Assembly: GCF_016429155.1 (NCBI RefSeq)
Contig: NZ_JAELUC010000011.1
Coordinates: 1-63,516 of the forward strand
From: Pedobacter sp. ASV12
GTDB taxonomy: Bacteria > Bacteroidota > Bacteroidia > Sphingobacteriales > Sphingobacteriaceae
Reading direction: 5' to 3'
Length of the DNA: 63,516 nucleotides
Shown in pieces: positions 6,919 to 15,405 of the stretch. How positions within the stretch are numbered: the stretch's first letter is position 1; every line of letters begins with the position of its first letter. Position numbers and translations under genes: made by a program. Under the pieces are notes generated by a model that worked only from the letters and a program-made list of their open reading frames with translations, was not told the DNA's origin and ran no database searches.

Positions 6919-9900
6919 TTAGCCAGCGCTTAGGCGCTCGGCTTTGCTGGTTGTTCTGCGGTACGAAAGAAAAAAGAACAGCGGAAACACCAGCAGCGTT
7001 AATACGGTAGCGGTAATCAGTCCACCAATAACCACAATGGCCAAAGGCTTGGAAGTTTCCGATCCAATACCGGTTGACAGGGCGGCAGGCATCAGCCCAA
7101 TGGCTGCCATCAGGGCTGTCATCACCACTGGCCTTACCCTCGAGCGTACGCCGTCTTTAATGGCTTGTTCGAGGGTGAGGCTATTTAATTCGCTCAACCG
7201 CAGCTTTTGTACGTTGCTTTTAAAAACCGAAATCAGGATCACGCCGTTCTGTATACAGATCCCAAACAGGGCGATAAAGCCTATCCCTGCCGAGATGCTG
7301 AAATTGGTACCGGTAAACAGCAAAGCGGCAATACCGCCAATGATGGCGAATGGCACGTTGAGCAATACAATACCGGCATCTTTGGCATTGCCAAATAGCA
7401 TAAAGAGGATGAAAAAGATAACCAACAAGCTAACCGGAACCACTTCCTGCAGGCGTTTGGTAGCGCGTTGCTGGTTTTCAAAATCGCCGGCCCATTCCAT
7501 TTCGTAGCCCTTGCCCAGTTTTACGGCTTCGTTTACCTTGTTTTGCGCCTCGCCGATGGTACTACCCATATCGCGACCACGAACCGAGAACTTCACGGCA
7601 CTGTAGCGGCGGTTATCGTCACGAAATATCAAACTCGGCCCCGTTAGACGTTGAATAGAAGCAATATTCTTAATCGGCACCTGCGAGCCTCTTATTGTCG
7701 GCACCATCAGGTTGCCAATGGCTTCGGCGCTACTCCGATAGGCTTCTTCATAACGCAGGCGCAACTGGAATTTCTTTTCGCCTTCGTAAATCTGCGAAAT
7801 AGCCTTGCCTCCTATGGCCATCTCAATAATGGCATTGGCATCGGCAGTGGTTACGCCATACAAAGCCATTTTAGAGGCATCCAGATCGATGCGCAGTTCG
7901 GGTTGCCCCATGTTTCTGATGACGCCCAAGTCTTCTACACCTGGCACATTTTTCATCACGGCAAATACCTCGTTGGCTTTTTGCTCGGTAATGGCCAGGC
8001 TATCGCCATAAATCTTCACCACCAAAGAGCCTTTTACACCCGATACGGCTTCTTCTACGTTATCCATAATAGGTTGCGAAAAATTGAGGTCGATGCCCGG
8101 AAATCTTTCCAATTCCTTTTGCATCTGATCGATGAGCTGTTCTTTGCTGATTTTGCTTTTCCACTCTTTTTTCGGATAGATATCTACATGGAACTCGATG
8201 TTGTAAAATCCCGTAGCATCGGTACCGTCATTGGGCCTTCCGGTTTGCGACATCACCTGCCTGACTTCTGGAAATTTGCGAATGATTTTACGCATCTGGT
8301 TGGCAATATTTTTCGATTGATCGAGCGAAATGCTCAACGGACAGGTTGCCCTGATGTAAATCGCGCCTTCATCCAATTCGGGCAAAAACTCGGTGCCCAG
8401 AAACTTGAACGAAAACAAACCGGTTGCCACCACTGCCATAGCCGAAACCAGGGCAATTCTTTTGTTGCGGTACGACCACGAAAAAAGTCTCATTACACCA
8501 TTGGTTAAGCTTTCTACAAAGCTGTTGTGCTTTTCCTTCACGTTTTTGCGCAGCAGCAAACTGCTGAGCAAAGGCACCAGGGTCAAGGTTAAAATCAAGG
8601 CACCCAACAGGGCGAAACCCAGGGTCCAGGCCAAAGGCGAGAACATTTTGCCTTCTACCTTTTGAAAGGCAAAAATTGGCAATAGCGCGGCGATGATAAT
8701 GAGTTTGGAAAAGAAAACGGCCTTTCCCAATTCTCCACCAGTGTTTTTTATCGCACCTAACTTCGATAACTGGTTGAAACGAGGCATTCCTACTTTGTGC
8801 GCCTTTTGATCGAGCACCACAAAAATACCTTCTACCATTACCACCGCCCCATCTATAATAATACCAAAATCGATGGCACCCATAGATAGCAGGTTCGCGC
8901 TCATGCCTTTTAGGGTTAAACAAACAAATGCAAACAACAAGGCCAACGGAATAATTATGGCCACAATAAAAGTGGTTCGCCAATCGGCCATAAACAGAAA
9001 AACAATAACCGTTACGAAAATAATGCCCTCCAGCATGTTGTGCAACACGGTATGGGTGGCAAAACTGATCAGGTCGTTGCGGTTATAAAAAGTATTGATC
9101 TTTACATCTTCGGGCAGTACCTTTTCATTCAGGTATTCTATTTTTTCCTGAACCTTACGGATTACCTCGCTCGGATTCTCGCCCTTGCGCATAACCACAA
9201 TGCCCTCTACCACGTCATTGAGCTGGTCGCGACCTACCTGACCCAACCTGGGCAGGCTCGATATTGCCACCGAAGCCACGTCTTTCACCAAAATGGGTGT
9301 TCCATCAATGTTGGTTACAATAATGTTGCGGATTTCCTCTTCGTTTTGCAACAAGCCGATACCACGCACTACATAAGCCTGGGCATTATCAACAATGACA
9401 TCGCCACCCACGTTGATGTTGCTTTTTGAAGCCGCTTCGTAAACATCCAGGGGGCTAATATTGTAAGAAGCCAATTTTTCTGGATTAACTTTGATTTCGA
9501 AGGTTTTCACTTCTCCTCCAAAGCTCACGATATCGCCTACGCCGGGCACGCCCAACAATTGGCGTTCTATAACCCAATCTTGCAAGGTTTTGAGTTCTTT
9601 TACGGTTTTAGAATGACTGGTTAAGGTATAGCGAAAAATCTCGCCGGTTGGTCCGGTTGGTGGCTGTACATCGGGATCGGCGCCTTCGGGCAGGGCCACA
9701 TCGCGCAGGAGGTTGTTTACTTGCTGACGGGCAAAGGCATCGTCAACTCCATCGTCGAAAATTACTTTGACCACCGAGAGCCCAAATACTGTGGTAGATC
9801 TTACCGAAGTTTTCTTTTGCACAGGATTAAGCGCTACTTCAATGGGCATGGAAACGAATTTCTCCACCTCTTCGGCGCTTCGGCCCGGCCATTGCGTAAT

Positions 9901-10056
9901 TACGGTGATTTGTGTGTTGGTTACATCGGGAAAGGCTTCTATCGGAATATGCTTAAAGGCCAATGCTCCCCAAATAATCAGCACCAAAGTGGCCAAAAAG
10001 ATGAAAAACTTATTCTTGAGCGAAAAGGCAATGATACTTTTGATGATTTTAGACAT
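6919..10056 (-). CDS. CusA/CzcA-family heavy-metal efflux RND pump
   Basis: This 1045-residue inner-membrane proton antiporter matches the usual HME-RND length. TM1 (about 15-33) is followed by a periplasmic porter domain, TM2-6 (about 337-500), TM7 near 530-555, a second porter domain and TM8-12 (about 865-1040). The proton-relay acids of the family are intact in TM4: Asp396, Asp402 and Glu409 within AIDFGIIIDGAVVMVE. It should pump a soft or divalent metal ion (Cu/Ag or Zn/Co/Cd class; I cannot separate these by eye) together with the upstream adaptor and TolC proteins. It is the last gene of the TolC-adaptor-RND series and sits 12 bp after the adaptor gene. No terminator is visible before the convergent MFS gene. 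Confidence 0.93.
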   Translation of the reverse strand: MSKIIKSIIAFSLKNKFFIFLATLVLIIWGALAFKHIPIEAFPDVTNTQITVITQWPGRSAEEVEKFVSMPIEVALNPVQKKTSVRSTTVFGLSVVKVIFDDGVDDAFARQQVNNLLRDVALPEGADPDVQPPTGPTGEIFRYTLTSHSKTVKELKTLQDWVIERQLLGVPGVGDIVSFGGEVKTFEIKVNPEKLASYNISPLDVYEAASKSNINVGGDVIVDNAQAYVVRGIGLLQNEEEIRNIIVTNIDGTPILVKDVASVAISSLPRLGQVGRDQLNDVVEGIVVMRKGENPSEVIRKVQEKIEYLNEKVLPEDVKINTFYNRNDLISFATHTVLHNMLEGIIFVTVIVFLFMADWRTTFIVAIIIPLALLFAFVCLTLKGMSANLLSMGAIDFGIIIDGAVVMVEGIFVVLDQKAHKVGMPRFNQLSKLGAIKNTGGELGKAVFFSKLIIIAALLPIFAFQKVEGKMFSPLAWTLGFALLGALILTLTLVPLLSSLLLRKNVKEKHNSFVESLTNGVMRLFSWSYRNKRIALVSAMAVVATGLFSFKFLGTEFLPELDEGAIYIRATCPLSISLDQSKNIANQMRKIIRKFPEVRQVMSQTGRPNDGTDATGFYNIEFHVDIYPKKEWKSKISKEQLIDQMQKELERFPGIDLNFSQPIMDNVEEAVSGVKGSLVVKIYGDSLAITEQKANEVFAVMKNVPGVEDLGVIRNMGQPELRIDLDASKMALYGVTTADANAIIEMAIGGKAISQIYEGEKKFQLRLRYEEAYRSSAEAIGNLMVPTIRGSQVPIKNIASIQRLTGPSLIFRDDNRRYSAVKFSVRGRDMGSTIGEAQNKVNEAVKLGKGYEMEWAGDFENQQRATKRLQEVVPVSLLVIFFILFMLFGNAKDAGIVLLNVPFAIIGGIAALLFTGTNFSISAGIGFIALFGICIQNGVILISVFKSNVQKLRLSELNSLTLEQAIKDGVRSRVRPVVMTALMAAIGLMPAALSTGIGSETSKPLAIVVIGGLITATVLTLLVFPLFFFLSYRRTTSKAERLSAG

Positions 10057-10068
10057 GCGCTTTTGGTA

Positions 10069-11148
10069 TTAATTATTGGTCAATGCCTGATACAAGAATA
10101 ATTGCGAACTGGTTACCACCTCGTCGCCAAGGGCAAGACCTGTAACATAGGCTTTGTCTTCAAAGCGGCTCCTCACCTGAATAGCTTGTACGCTGAGCTT
10201 GTTGTTCTTTTTCACAACCACATAGTTTTTGCCGTTATCCATCACCATGGCCTGTGCCGGAATGGTCAATGCCTTTTGGGTTACCTTACGGTCTACTCTT
10301 ACCTTAGCGAACATTTCGGGCTTAAATTCGTTGTTGGCGTTGTTCATGCTGATGCGCACTTTCATGGTACGGGTACTGGCATCGAGTACATTGTAGATTT
10401 TGTCTATTTTGCCGGTATAGCTTTTTTCGGGATTGGCCAGCGTGCTTACCTTCACCTCGTCGCCCAAATGCACGCTATTCATATCCGCTTCGTATACATT
10501 GGCCATAATCCATACATCAGACAAGTCGGCAATGACAAAGAGATCTGCATTATTGTCGGGGCGAATGGCCGAGTTGTTGGTGATGTTTTTTTCGATGACA
10601 TAACCGCTAATTGGTGCCTTGATGAGGTACTGCGATTGGTTTCCTCCCGAAATAGAGGCTATTTGTTTGGCTTTTTGCAGATCGGCAACCGATTTATTGT
10701 AATTTACCTTGGCACCGAGGTAATCTTGTTCGGTAGCCAAGTTGCCCTCGTACAACGATTTGGTAGTGGCCAGCGTTTTTTCGGCCAGTATTACATTGGC
10801 TTCGGCATTGGCCAAATCGTTTGCAATGCCCGCCACTTCGATACTGTTCAGCAGCGCGAGGACTTGCCCCTTGTGCACAAAATCGCCCAATTCTACTTTT
10901 AGCGACTGTACCTTGCCACTCACCAAGGCAAATACCTTGGCCTGATGCGCTTCGTTGGCCTGTACTTTGCCATTGAGCTTGATGATACCGTTTTCGTCTT
11001 CGAGCTTTACCGGTACGGTTTGTACGTTTTTGATCAAACTATCGGGCAACAGCTCGTCCGATTGAGGTGCTTCGGTAGGCTTGTCGGCACAGGCTGCAAA
11101 AAAGCTGCTTGCCAGCAGGGCCATCACATAGAATGGAAATTTCTTCAT
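10069..11148 (-). CDS. Efflux RND periplasmic adaptor lipoprotein (CusB/CzcB-like)
   Basis: About 359 residues from the ATG at 11148. A TTG three codons earlier is possible but weaker. The signal peptide ends in a lipobox (SSFFAAC), so it is predicted to be a lipoprotein in the periplasm. A barrel-sandwich segment (GKVQANEAHQAKVFALVSG to GQVLALL), a helical hairpin of about 100 residues (ANDLANAEANVILAEKTLA...), the second half of the lipoyl domain (IKAPISGYVIEK) and beta-barrel / membrane-proximal domains follow in the standard order. It links the RND pump to the outer-membrane TolC protein. It starts 5 bp after the TolC stop and ends 12 bp before the pump, so the three form one operon. Confidence 0.92.
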   Translation of the reverse strand: MKKFPFYVMALLASSFFAACADKPTEAPQSDELLPDSLIKNVQTVPVKLEDENGIIKLNGKVQANEAHQAKVFALVSGKVQSLKVELGDFVHKGQVLALLNSIEVAGIANDLANAEANVILAEKTLATTKSLYEGNLATEQDYLGAKVNYNKSVADLQKAKQIASISGGNQSQYLIKAPISGYVIEKNITNNSAIRPDNNADLFVIADLSDVWIMANVYEADMNSVHLGDEVKVSTLANPEKSYTGKIDKIYNVLDASTRTMKVRISMNNANNEFKPEMFAKVRVDRKVTQKALTIPAQAMVMDNGKNYVVVKKNNKLSVQAIQVRSRFEDKAYVTGLALGDEVVTSSQLFLYQALTNN

Positions 11149-11153
11149 CTGTA

Positions 11154-12422
11154 TCAATAATTGAAAATGGTTTTTCCCACGGCGAATTGCAAGGTTTCAA
11201 TAGCCTGCATCTGTTCGTTCTGCAACTGGTAAAACTGGACGAGGTTATCTTTATAGCTTTCGTAGAAATCGGTAAACTCCAATAGGCTCAGGTCTTTGCG
11301 CTGAAAACCATTGGCAACGGAAACGAGCAGTTTTTGAAGCTCCTGTACAAATCCAGGATCGAATGACTGGAGCATCTGGCTGGTATTGATGGCTTTGAGG
11401 TAAGCCGATTGCACCTCTTTGCGCAGGGTTTCGTTTTGCAGCTGCAACACTACTTTTGACTGGTCGATATTAAACTTCGCCGATTTGATATTTCCCTGGT
11501 TGCGGTTAAAGAACGGCAGGTCGATACCCACAGTAAAAAAGGTGGCATTGTCTACAAAACTCCCCCTTTTATCGAACTGTGCACCCAAGGTCACATCTGG
11601 AACAGCCAAGGCTTTTTGCAGGGCATAGTTTTGCTGACTGTAAACCAGGTTTTGCCGGGCTTCCTTCAAATCGTAGCGATTGGCGGTGGCAGTATCTAAT
11701 AAACTGGCCAAAGTATAGCGTTTCAGTTCGCTGACTGCATTGAACTGCTTAATCACGGGTATCAAGGGAGCCCTGTTTTGCAAAAGCAACTGGAGTTCTG
11801 CATTGATTTCGTTCACCTGGTTTTGCAAAGAGGTTTGTTCGGCCTTCAAGGTATACAGCAACGATTTGATGCGAACAGCATCTTTTAAGGTCACCATTCC
11901 TTTGGCTAACAATTCTTGGTGTGCGGTATTCAGCTTTTCGAGGTACGAAACCTGCAAGGCATAGCCATTGATAGCTTGCTGCAAAAAGTAGAGCTGGTAA
12001 AAATTGCTGCGCAAGGTAAATTGTAGCGTACGCAACAGATCGAAAAAACGGCTTTCTTCTAAAACCACATTGGTTTGTGCCATTTTAACCTGCTTGTTTC
12101 TCTTACCGGCCAAGTTAATCAGCTGGGTAACCTCTACTGTGTATTGCCCATAGGGATTGCCTATGTTAAAGGCTTTTTTGAGCTGTGGATTATAAATATT
12201 GCCTTCGAACTGAATATTGGGGTTATTATACAATTTGGCTTGGATCACCTGCGCCTTGGCCATATCGATATGGTAGCGTTGAGCCAAAAGCGAAAGGTTT
12301 TGTTGCAAAAAGATCTTTTCGGCTTCGGGCAAGGTTAAGCGCAAACTGTCTTGTGCCCAACAAAGCTGACGCAATAGGCTTAAGGCTAAAATAATGGCTA
12401 CTTGGAGGTAGTTTCTTCTCAT
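11154..12422 (-). CDS. TolC-family outer-membrane efflux protein
   Basis: 422 residues with a Sec signal peptide ending LRQLCWA before QDSLRLTLPEAEKIF, the usual mature start for OEP/TolC proteins. Two OEP repeats with long amphipathic helices (about 30-215 and 230-415) form the periplasmic alpha-barrel and outer-membrane beta-barrel of one trimer subunit. It is first gene of the efflux operon. A -7 box and an 11-bp-period direct repeat lie upstream (12452-12508), placing the operon under likely control of the adjacent two-component pair. Start at 12422 fits the signal peptide directly. Confidence 0.92.
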   Translation of the reverse strand: MRRNYLQVAIILALSLLRQLCWAQDSLRLTLPEAEKIFLQQNLSLLAQRYHIDMAKAQVIQAKLYNNPNIQFEGNIYNPQLKKAFNIGNPYGQYTVEVTQLINLAGKRNKQVKMAQTNVVLEESRFFDLLRTLQFTLRSNFYQLYFLQQAINGYALQVSYLEKLNTAHQELLAKGMVTLKDAVRIKSLLYTLKAEQTSLQNQVNEINAELQLLLQNRAPLIPVIKQFNAVSELKRYTLASLLDTATANRYDLKEARQNLVYSQQNYALQKALAVPDVTLGAQFDKRGSFVDNATFFTVGIDLPFFNRNQGNIKSAKFNIDQSKVVLQLQNETLRKEVQSAYLKAINTSQMLQSFDPGFVQELQKLLVSVANGFQRKDLSLLEFTDFYESYKDNLVQFYQLQNEQMQAIETLQFAVGKTIFNY

Positions 12423-12451
12423 CTTGTTTATCGCGTAAAATGCGAATGGCC

Positions 12452-12459
12452 CAAAATTA
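12452..12459 (-). promoter_or_regulatory. -7 box of the efflux operon
   Basis: The minus strand reads TAATTTTG, an exact TAnnTTTG match, and gives a leader of about 25 bases to the ATG at 12422. No TTTG is seen at the -33 distance, as expected for an activator-dependent promoter. Confidence 0.55.
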
Positions 12460-12490
12460 GATTCCCATCATTAGAGATTGGTTTTGGCTA

Positions 12491-12508
12491 GATTAGAAAA
12501 TGATTAGA
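12491..12508. promoter_or_regulatory. GATTAGA direct repeat, likely response-regulator box
   Basis: GATTAGA-AAAT-GATTAGA is a perfect 7-mer repeat with 11-bp period, the geometry bound by head-to-tail OmpR/PhoB dimers. Two more ATTAGA copies lie at 12456-12461 and 12470-12475. The pair is centred about 50-55 bp upstream of the predicted transcription start, a typical activator position. The OmpR-type regulator gene is 1.4 kb away. Confidence 0.5.
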
Positions 12509-12586
12509 AGGGTATTGTGTAGAGCGATTGCGCTAATTGTTCAATTGTATATCTGCTGACAAAAATCTATCGCTATACCCCGTACG

Positions 12587-13948
12587 CTATACTAATGGAA
12601 AAACAAGCGTAACACAAGTGCCCTGTTCTAGTTCGGAAAGCAGTTGTGCTTCGATGCCATGTAATTGCAAAATCTGTTTGGTAATGTACAAACCGATACC
12701 CTGCCCTTTGATATGACGGGTTTGGTTGCTGCGATAGAACAGTTCGAAAACCGCTACTCTATCATTTAGGGGAATGCCGGGGCCGTTATCGCTAATAGAC
12801 ACTTGCAATTGTCCATTCATTATCGAAATCAGCACATTTACCTTTGGCGGTTCCGAAAATTTGATCGCATTGTCCAAGAGGTTCGATAAAGCGATGTAAA
12901 GCAGTTCCCTATTGGCGCTTATCGTCAAAAGCTGTTCTTGCAAAGGTGGAATTTGTACATCGACCGAAACCTGTGCATGTGGATATTCGATGGCTTTTTT
13001 CTCTAATACGTTCCACAAAACTTCGTCAATGCGCACCTCGGTCATTTTTTGCTCGCCCGACATTTCTAAGCCAGAGAGGATCAGCAGGCTATCTAAAATA
13101 GACTTGAGATGCACCGTATCGTTTTTGAGCGAAGCCAGCAAAGTTTCGTATTCTTCGTTGCTTCGTGGCTGGTTAAGGGTTACTTCGATATCGCCCATCA
13201 TCGCAGTTAATGGTGTTTTGAGTTCGTGAGAAGCATTTTTAAGGAAATTCTTCTGGGTTTGCACGCCGTTTTCTAAACGAGCCAAAAAATAGTTGAAGGT
13301 AATGATGAGTTCTTTGATTTCATCTTTGTGACCGCTTGGCACATCCAAACGCGAATGGAGGTTATCAGTGGTCATTGAATTTACCTTTTTGATCAGCGTG
13401 GCGAAAGGCCTGAATGTTCTTTTGGCCAAAAAACCGGCCAACAGAAAATGGATGAGCGCACCAAGCAGGTAAAAGAAAACCAGCATTTTTTTCAAGGCAT
13501 CCAATTGCATATTTCCGGCATTATCTGTTCCGGAAACAACAATGATGAAATTACCTTGGTTGTCTTTGTAATACAAGCCTGCCAATTGCTTATCGCCAAG
13601 CTTAAAAGTAAGGCTGCCTTCGGCCACTATTTTGTCGAGCATTTCGGCAGAAAGCCTTAAATTAAGTTTATCGTCAATAAACAAGCTTTGGTCGCCAGCA
13701 TGGTATACACGGATCGATTCGTTATAGATGCGCCTGTACTGAGCCTCGATGCTTCGGTATTTTTTGTCGTTTACTTCGTCTTTCTCAAAATAGAAATAAG
13801 CAGCTGTATTGGCACGCTCGAGCAATTTTTTAAAGTAAAGTTCGCGTGTATGTTGCTTAAACAATAAAAAAGTGCCTAAAAACACCAATCCTAAGGCAAA
13901 GGCAAAAAGCAGGGTCGAAAGAATGATGAGCTTATTTCTTAAGGTCAT
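12587..13948 (-). CDS. Sensor histidine kinase (CusS-like)
   Basis: 453 residues. TM1 (about 8-30), a periplasmic sensor region of about 120 residues, TM2 (about 155-175), HAMP (about 176-228), HisKA with phosphoacceptor His241 (NASHELKTPL) and a HATPase domain with N box (NLLDNAIKF), G1 (DNGPGI) and G2 (GQGIGL). It should sense a periplasmic signal, probably the exported metal, and phosphorylate the OmpR-type regulator. Its ATG overlaps the regulator's stop by four bases, indicating translational coupling. The stop codon and the following bases contain CGCTATA-type repeat sequence. The sensor loop has scattered Asp/Glu/His but no clear metal motif, so the ligand is inferred from neighbours. 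Confidence 0.93.
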   Translation of the reverse strand: MTLRNKLIILSTLLFAFALGLVFLGTFLLFKQHTRELYFKKLLERANTAAYFYFEKDEVNDKKYRSIEAQYRRIYNESIRVYHAGDQSLFIDDKLNLRLSAEMLDKIVAEGSLTFKLGDKQLAGLYYKDNQGNFIIVVSGTDNAGNMQLDALKKMLVFFYLLGALIHFLLAGFLAKRTFRPFATLIKKVNSMTTDNLHSRLDVPSGHKDEIKELIITFNYFLARLENGVQTQKNFLKNASHELKTPLTAMMGDIEVTLNQPRSNEEYETLLASLKNDTVHLKSILDSLLILSGLEMSGEQKMTEVRIDEVLWNVLEKKAIEYPHAQVSVDVQIPPLQEQLLTISANRELLYIALSNLLDNAIKFSEPPKVNVLISIMNGQLQVSISDNGPGIPLNDRVAVFELFYRSNQTRHIKGQGIGLYITKQILQLHGIEAQLLSELEQGTCVTLVFPLV

Positions 13949-14631
13949 GGCGTTTTCAATTTAAACATATATCCAGTACCCTTGATGGTATGGATCAGCG
14001 GCTGTTCAAAATCCTTGTCTATTTTGTTGCGCAGGTAGTTGATGTACACATCTACCGAATTGGAGGTGGTATCGAAATTAATGTCCCATACGGCTTGTGC
14101 AATAGAAATGCGTGAAAGGGCCTTTTCACGGTTCTTCATCAGAAAAACCAGGAGTTTAAATTCGCGTGGCGACAAATTGAGCGCCTTGCCGTCGCGCTGG
14201 GCACTTTGTTCCTTTACATTGATTTCTACGCCGCCGTAGCGCTGAAAATCGACAATGCCATTGTTGAACTCGGTTCTTCTCAGCTGGGCGTTGATGCGCG
14301 CCAACAGCTCATCGAACAGAAAAGGCTTGGCCAAATAGTCATCGGCGCCGCTTTCCAAGCCGCGTACTTTTTCTTCGGGTGTATCCAAAGCGCTGAGGAT
14401 AATAATCGGCGTGGTATTTTTGCGTTGCCTCAGCAGAGTACAAACCTCAAACCCGCTGATATCGGGCAGCATGATGTCTAAAATGATGACATCGTACTTG
14501 TTTTCGCTGGCTTCGTCGATCGCTTCTCGCCCCTTGCCTACCGTTTTAACCTGGTATAGATTTTCTCTTAGCCCTTTTTCAATAAAGGAAGCCACACGCT
14601 GATCATCTTCGGTAAGGAGTATTCTGTTCAT
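13945..14631 (-). CDS. OmpR-family response regulator (CusR-like)
   Basis: 228 residues from the ATG at 14631. A longer frame exists upstream, but its extra 52 residues do not belong to a receiver domain, and MNRILLTEDDQ is the canonical beginning. The receiver domain (1-118) carries acidic pocket Glu8-Asp9-Asp10, phosphorylated Asp52 (LDIMLPD) and Lys102 (AKPF). The winged-helix domain (about 130-226) ends with the usual IHTIKGTGYMF wing. It is encoded with the kinase, upstream of one efflux operon and divergent from another. The GATTAGA repeat before the TolC gene is a plausible target. A 7/8 -7 box lies directly before the start codon. Confidence 0.94.
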   Translation of the reverse strand: MNRILLTEDDQRVASFIEKGLRENLYQVKTVGKGREAIDEASENKYDVIILDIMLPDISGFEVCTLLRQRKNTTPIIILSALDTPEEKVRGLESGADDYLAKPFLFDELLARINAQLRRTEFNNGIVDFQRYGGVEINVKEQSAQRDGKALNLSPREFKLLVFLMKNREKALSRISIAQAVWDINFDTTSNSVDVYINYLRNKIDKDFEQPLIHTIKGTGYMFKLKTP

Positions 14632-14637
14632 CAAAAG

Positions 14638-14645
14638 CAAAGTTG
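14638..14645 (-). promoter_or_regulatory. Possible -7 box of response-regulator gene
   Basis: The minus strand reads CAACTTTG, 7 of 8 matches to TAnnTTTG, ending six bases before the ATG at 14631. This again suggests a leaderless transcript. Confidence 0.3.
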
Positions 14646-14723
14646 TGATTTTATGTTTACGAAACCACGTTTTTATGGAAAATTTACCTGAAGGGTATTG
14701 AGTAGTTTGACTAGCGAAGGTAA

Positions 14724-14865
14724 GCCACAGATTAACAGATTTATGCTCTATTAAGCCAAATTGCCAATTGAAAACTGCGAACTGCAAACCAAATCAGGCA
14801 CTTCTCAGCAATGAGTAGATATTGGCAGCCTCAATACACCTTACCAAAATCCGTTAATCTTTGGC
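14724..14865. repeat. Inverted repeat pair in the divergent regulator/efflux intergenic region
   Basis: GCCACAGATTAACAGATTT at 14724-14742 recurs in inverted orientation at 14847-14865 with 17 of 19 bases the same. The intervening 104 bases include a GAAAACTGCGAACTGC tract. Such words occur as dispersed intergenic repeats in many Bacteroidota. The whole 14632-14948 gap otherwise contains only the two divergent promoters. Confidence 0.5.
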
Positions 14866-14935
14866 TAGCAATGCAACAAAACTGTTGATTTAAAGTCAAT
14901 CATACTTTAAAATTTCTTTGGATTTGTATTTTTTA

Positions 14936-14943
14936 TACTTTTG
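14936..14943 (+). promoter_or_regulatory. -7 box of the second efflux operon
   Basis: TACTTTTG is an exact TAnnTTTG match, with TTTG at 14917-14920 as a candidate -33. It ends five bases before the GTG at 14949. Either the mRNA is leaderless or the real start is the in-frame ATG at 14979. Confidence 0.5.
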
Positions 14944-14948
14944 CCTTT

Positions 14949-15335
14949 GTGAACAGGCTCTATTCATATCTCCTGATAATGGTCGTGACTTTTAACATCA
15001 CGCCAGTGCATCAGTTGCTCAAAATACCTGCCCTTTTCCATCATTTTCACTACCACAGCCAACAAAGTCCCGATATTTCTTTCATCGATTTTCTTTCCAT
15101 GCATTATTGGGGTAGCGACCACAGCGACTCGGACGACGAGGAAGACATGAAGCTGCCCTTTAAAAAGATGGCCAATCCCGCTGTACTTTCGTTTTGCATT
15201 CCGGCCAAGCCTTTGCTGGTTACAGCGGTTTTTTTATTCAAATACTCGCAAAACTATCCTTTGCCTAACGACAGCTTCATTCCCGATAACATCAATTCTT
15301 CGTTGTTTAGGCCTCCGCGCCCAGTTGCATGCTAA
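14949..15335 (+). CDS. Small exported His/Asp-rich protein at head of metal-efflux operon
   Basis: 128 residues from GTG (118 from the alternative ATG at 14979). A hydrophobic N-terminus (LYSYLLIMVVTFN) is followed by two potential metal-binding stretches: HHFHYHSQQ (about 31-39) and HYWGSDHSDSDDEED (about 52-66). The C-terminal part has a second hydrophobic segment (about 80-95) and ends Pro-rich. I know no named family, but small proteins of this kind are often found just before CzcA-type genes in Bacteroidota. It could act as a periplasmic metal chaperone or sensor, analogous in role to CusF but unrelated in sequence. It is 70 bp upstream of the fused RND pump, with a small hairpin between. 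Confidence 0.65.
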   Translation: MNRLYSYLLIMVVTFNITPVHQLLKIPALFHHFHYHSQQSPDISFIDFLSMHYWGSDHSDSDDEEDMKLPFKKMANPAVLSFCIPAKPLLVTAVFLFKYSQNYPLPNDSFIPDNINSSLFRPPRPVAC

Positions 15336-15339
15336 CCTT

Positions 15340-15354
15340 TCGGCCAAAGGCCGA
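15340..15354 (+). other. Short intercistronic hairpin
   Basis: TCGGCC-AAA-GGCCGA lies directly after the small gene's stop codon and has no T-run. It may stabilise or separate the first cistron from the pump message. Confidence 0.35.
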
Positions 15355-15405
15355 TTAATTATCTGTATGCAAACAACGCTTTCTGCGTCTTAACAACTTA
15401 ATTTT

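Noticed and set aside
7651..8508. Long plus-strand open frame (285 codons) opposite the RND pump gene
   Set aside because: It is a mirror frame of a conserved gene, with no family features and no promoter. High-GC third positions of the real gene explain it.
8369..8983. Second minus-strand frame (204 codons) inside the RND pump gene
   Set aside because: Different frame within a well-conserved coding sequence. Composition is Arg/Cys/Gly-rich and not protein-like.
10102..10902. Plus-strand open frame (266 codons) opposite the adaptor gene
   Set aside because: Antisense shadow of a conserved adaptor lipoprotein gene. No start signal or known domain.
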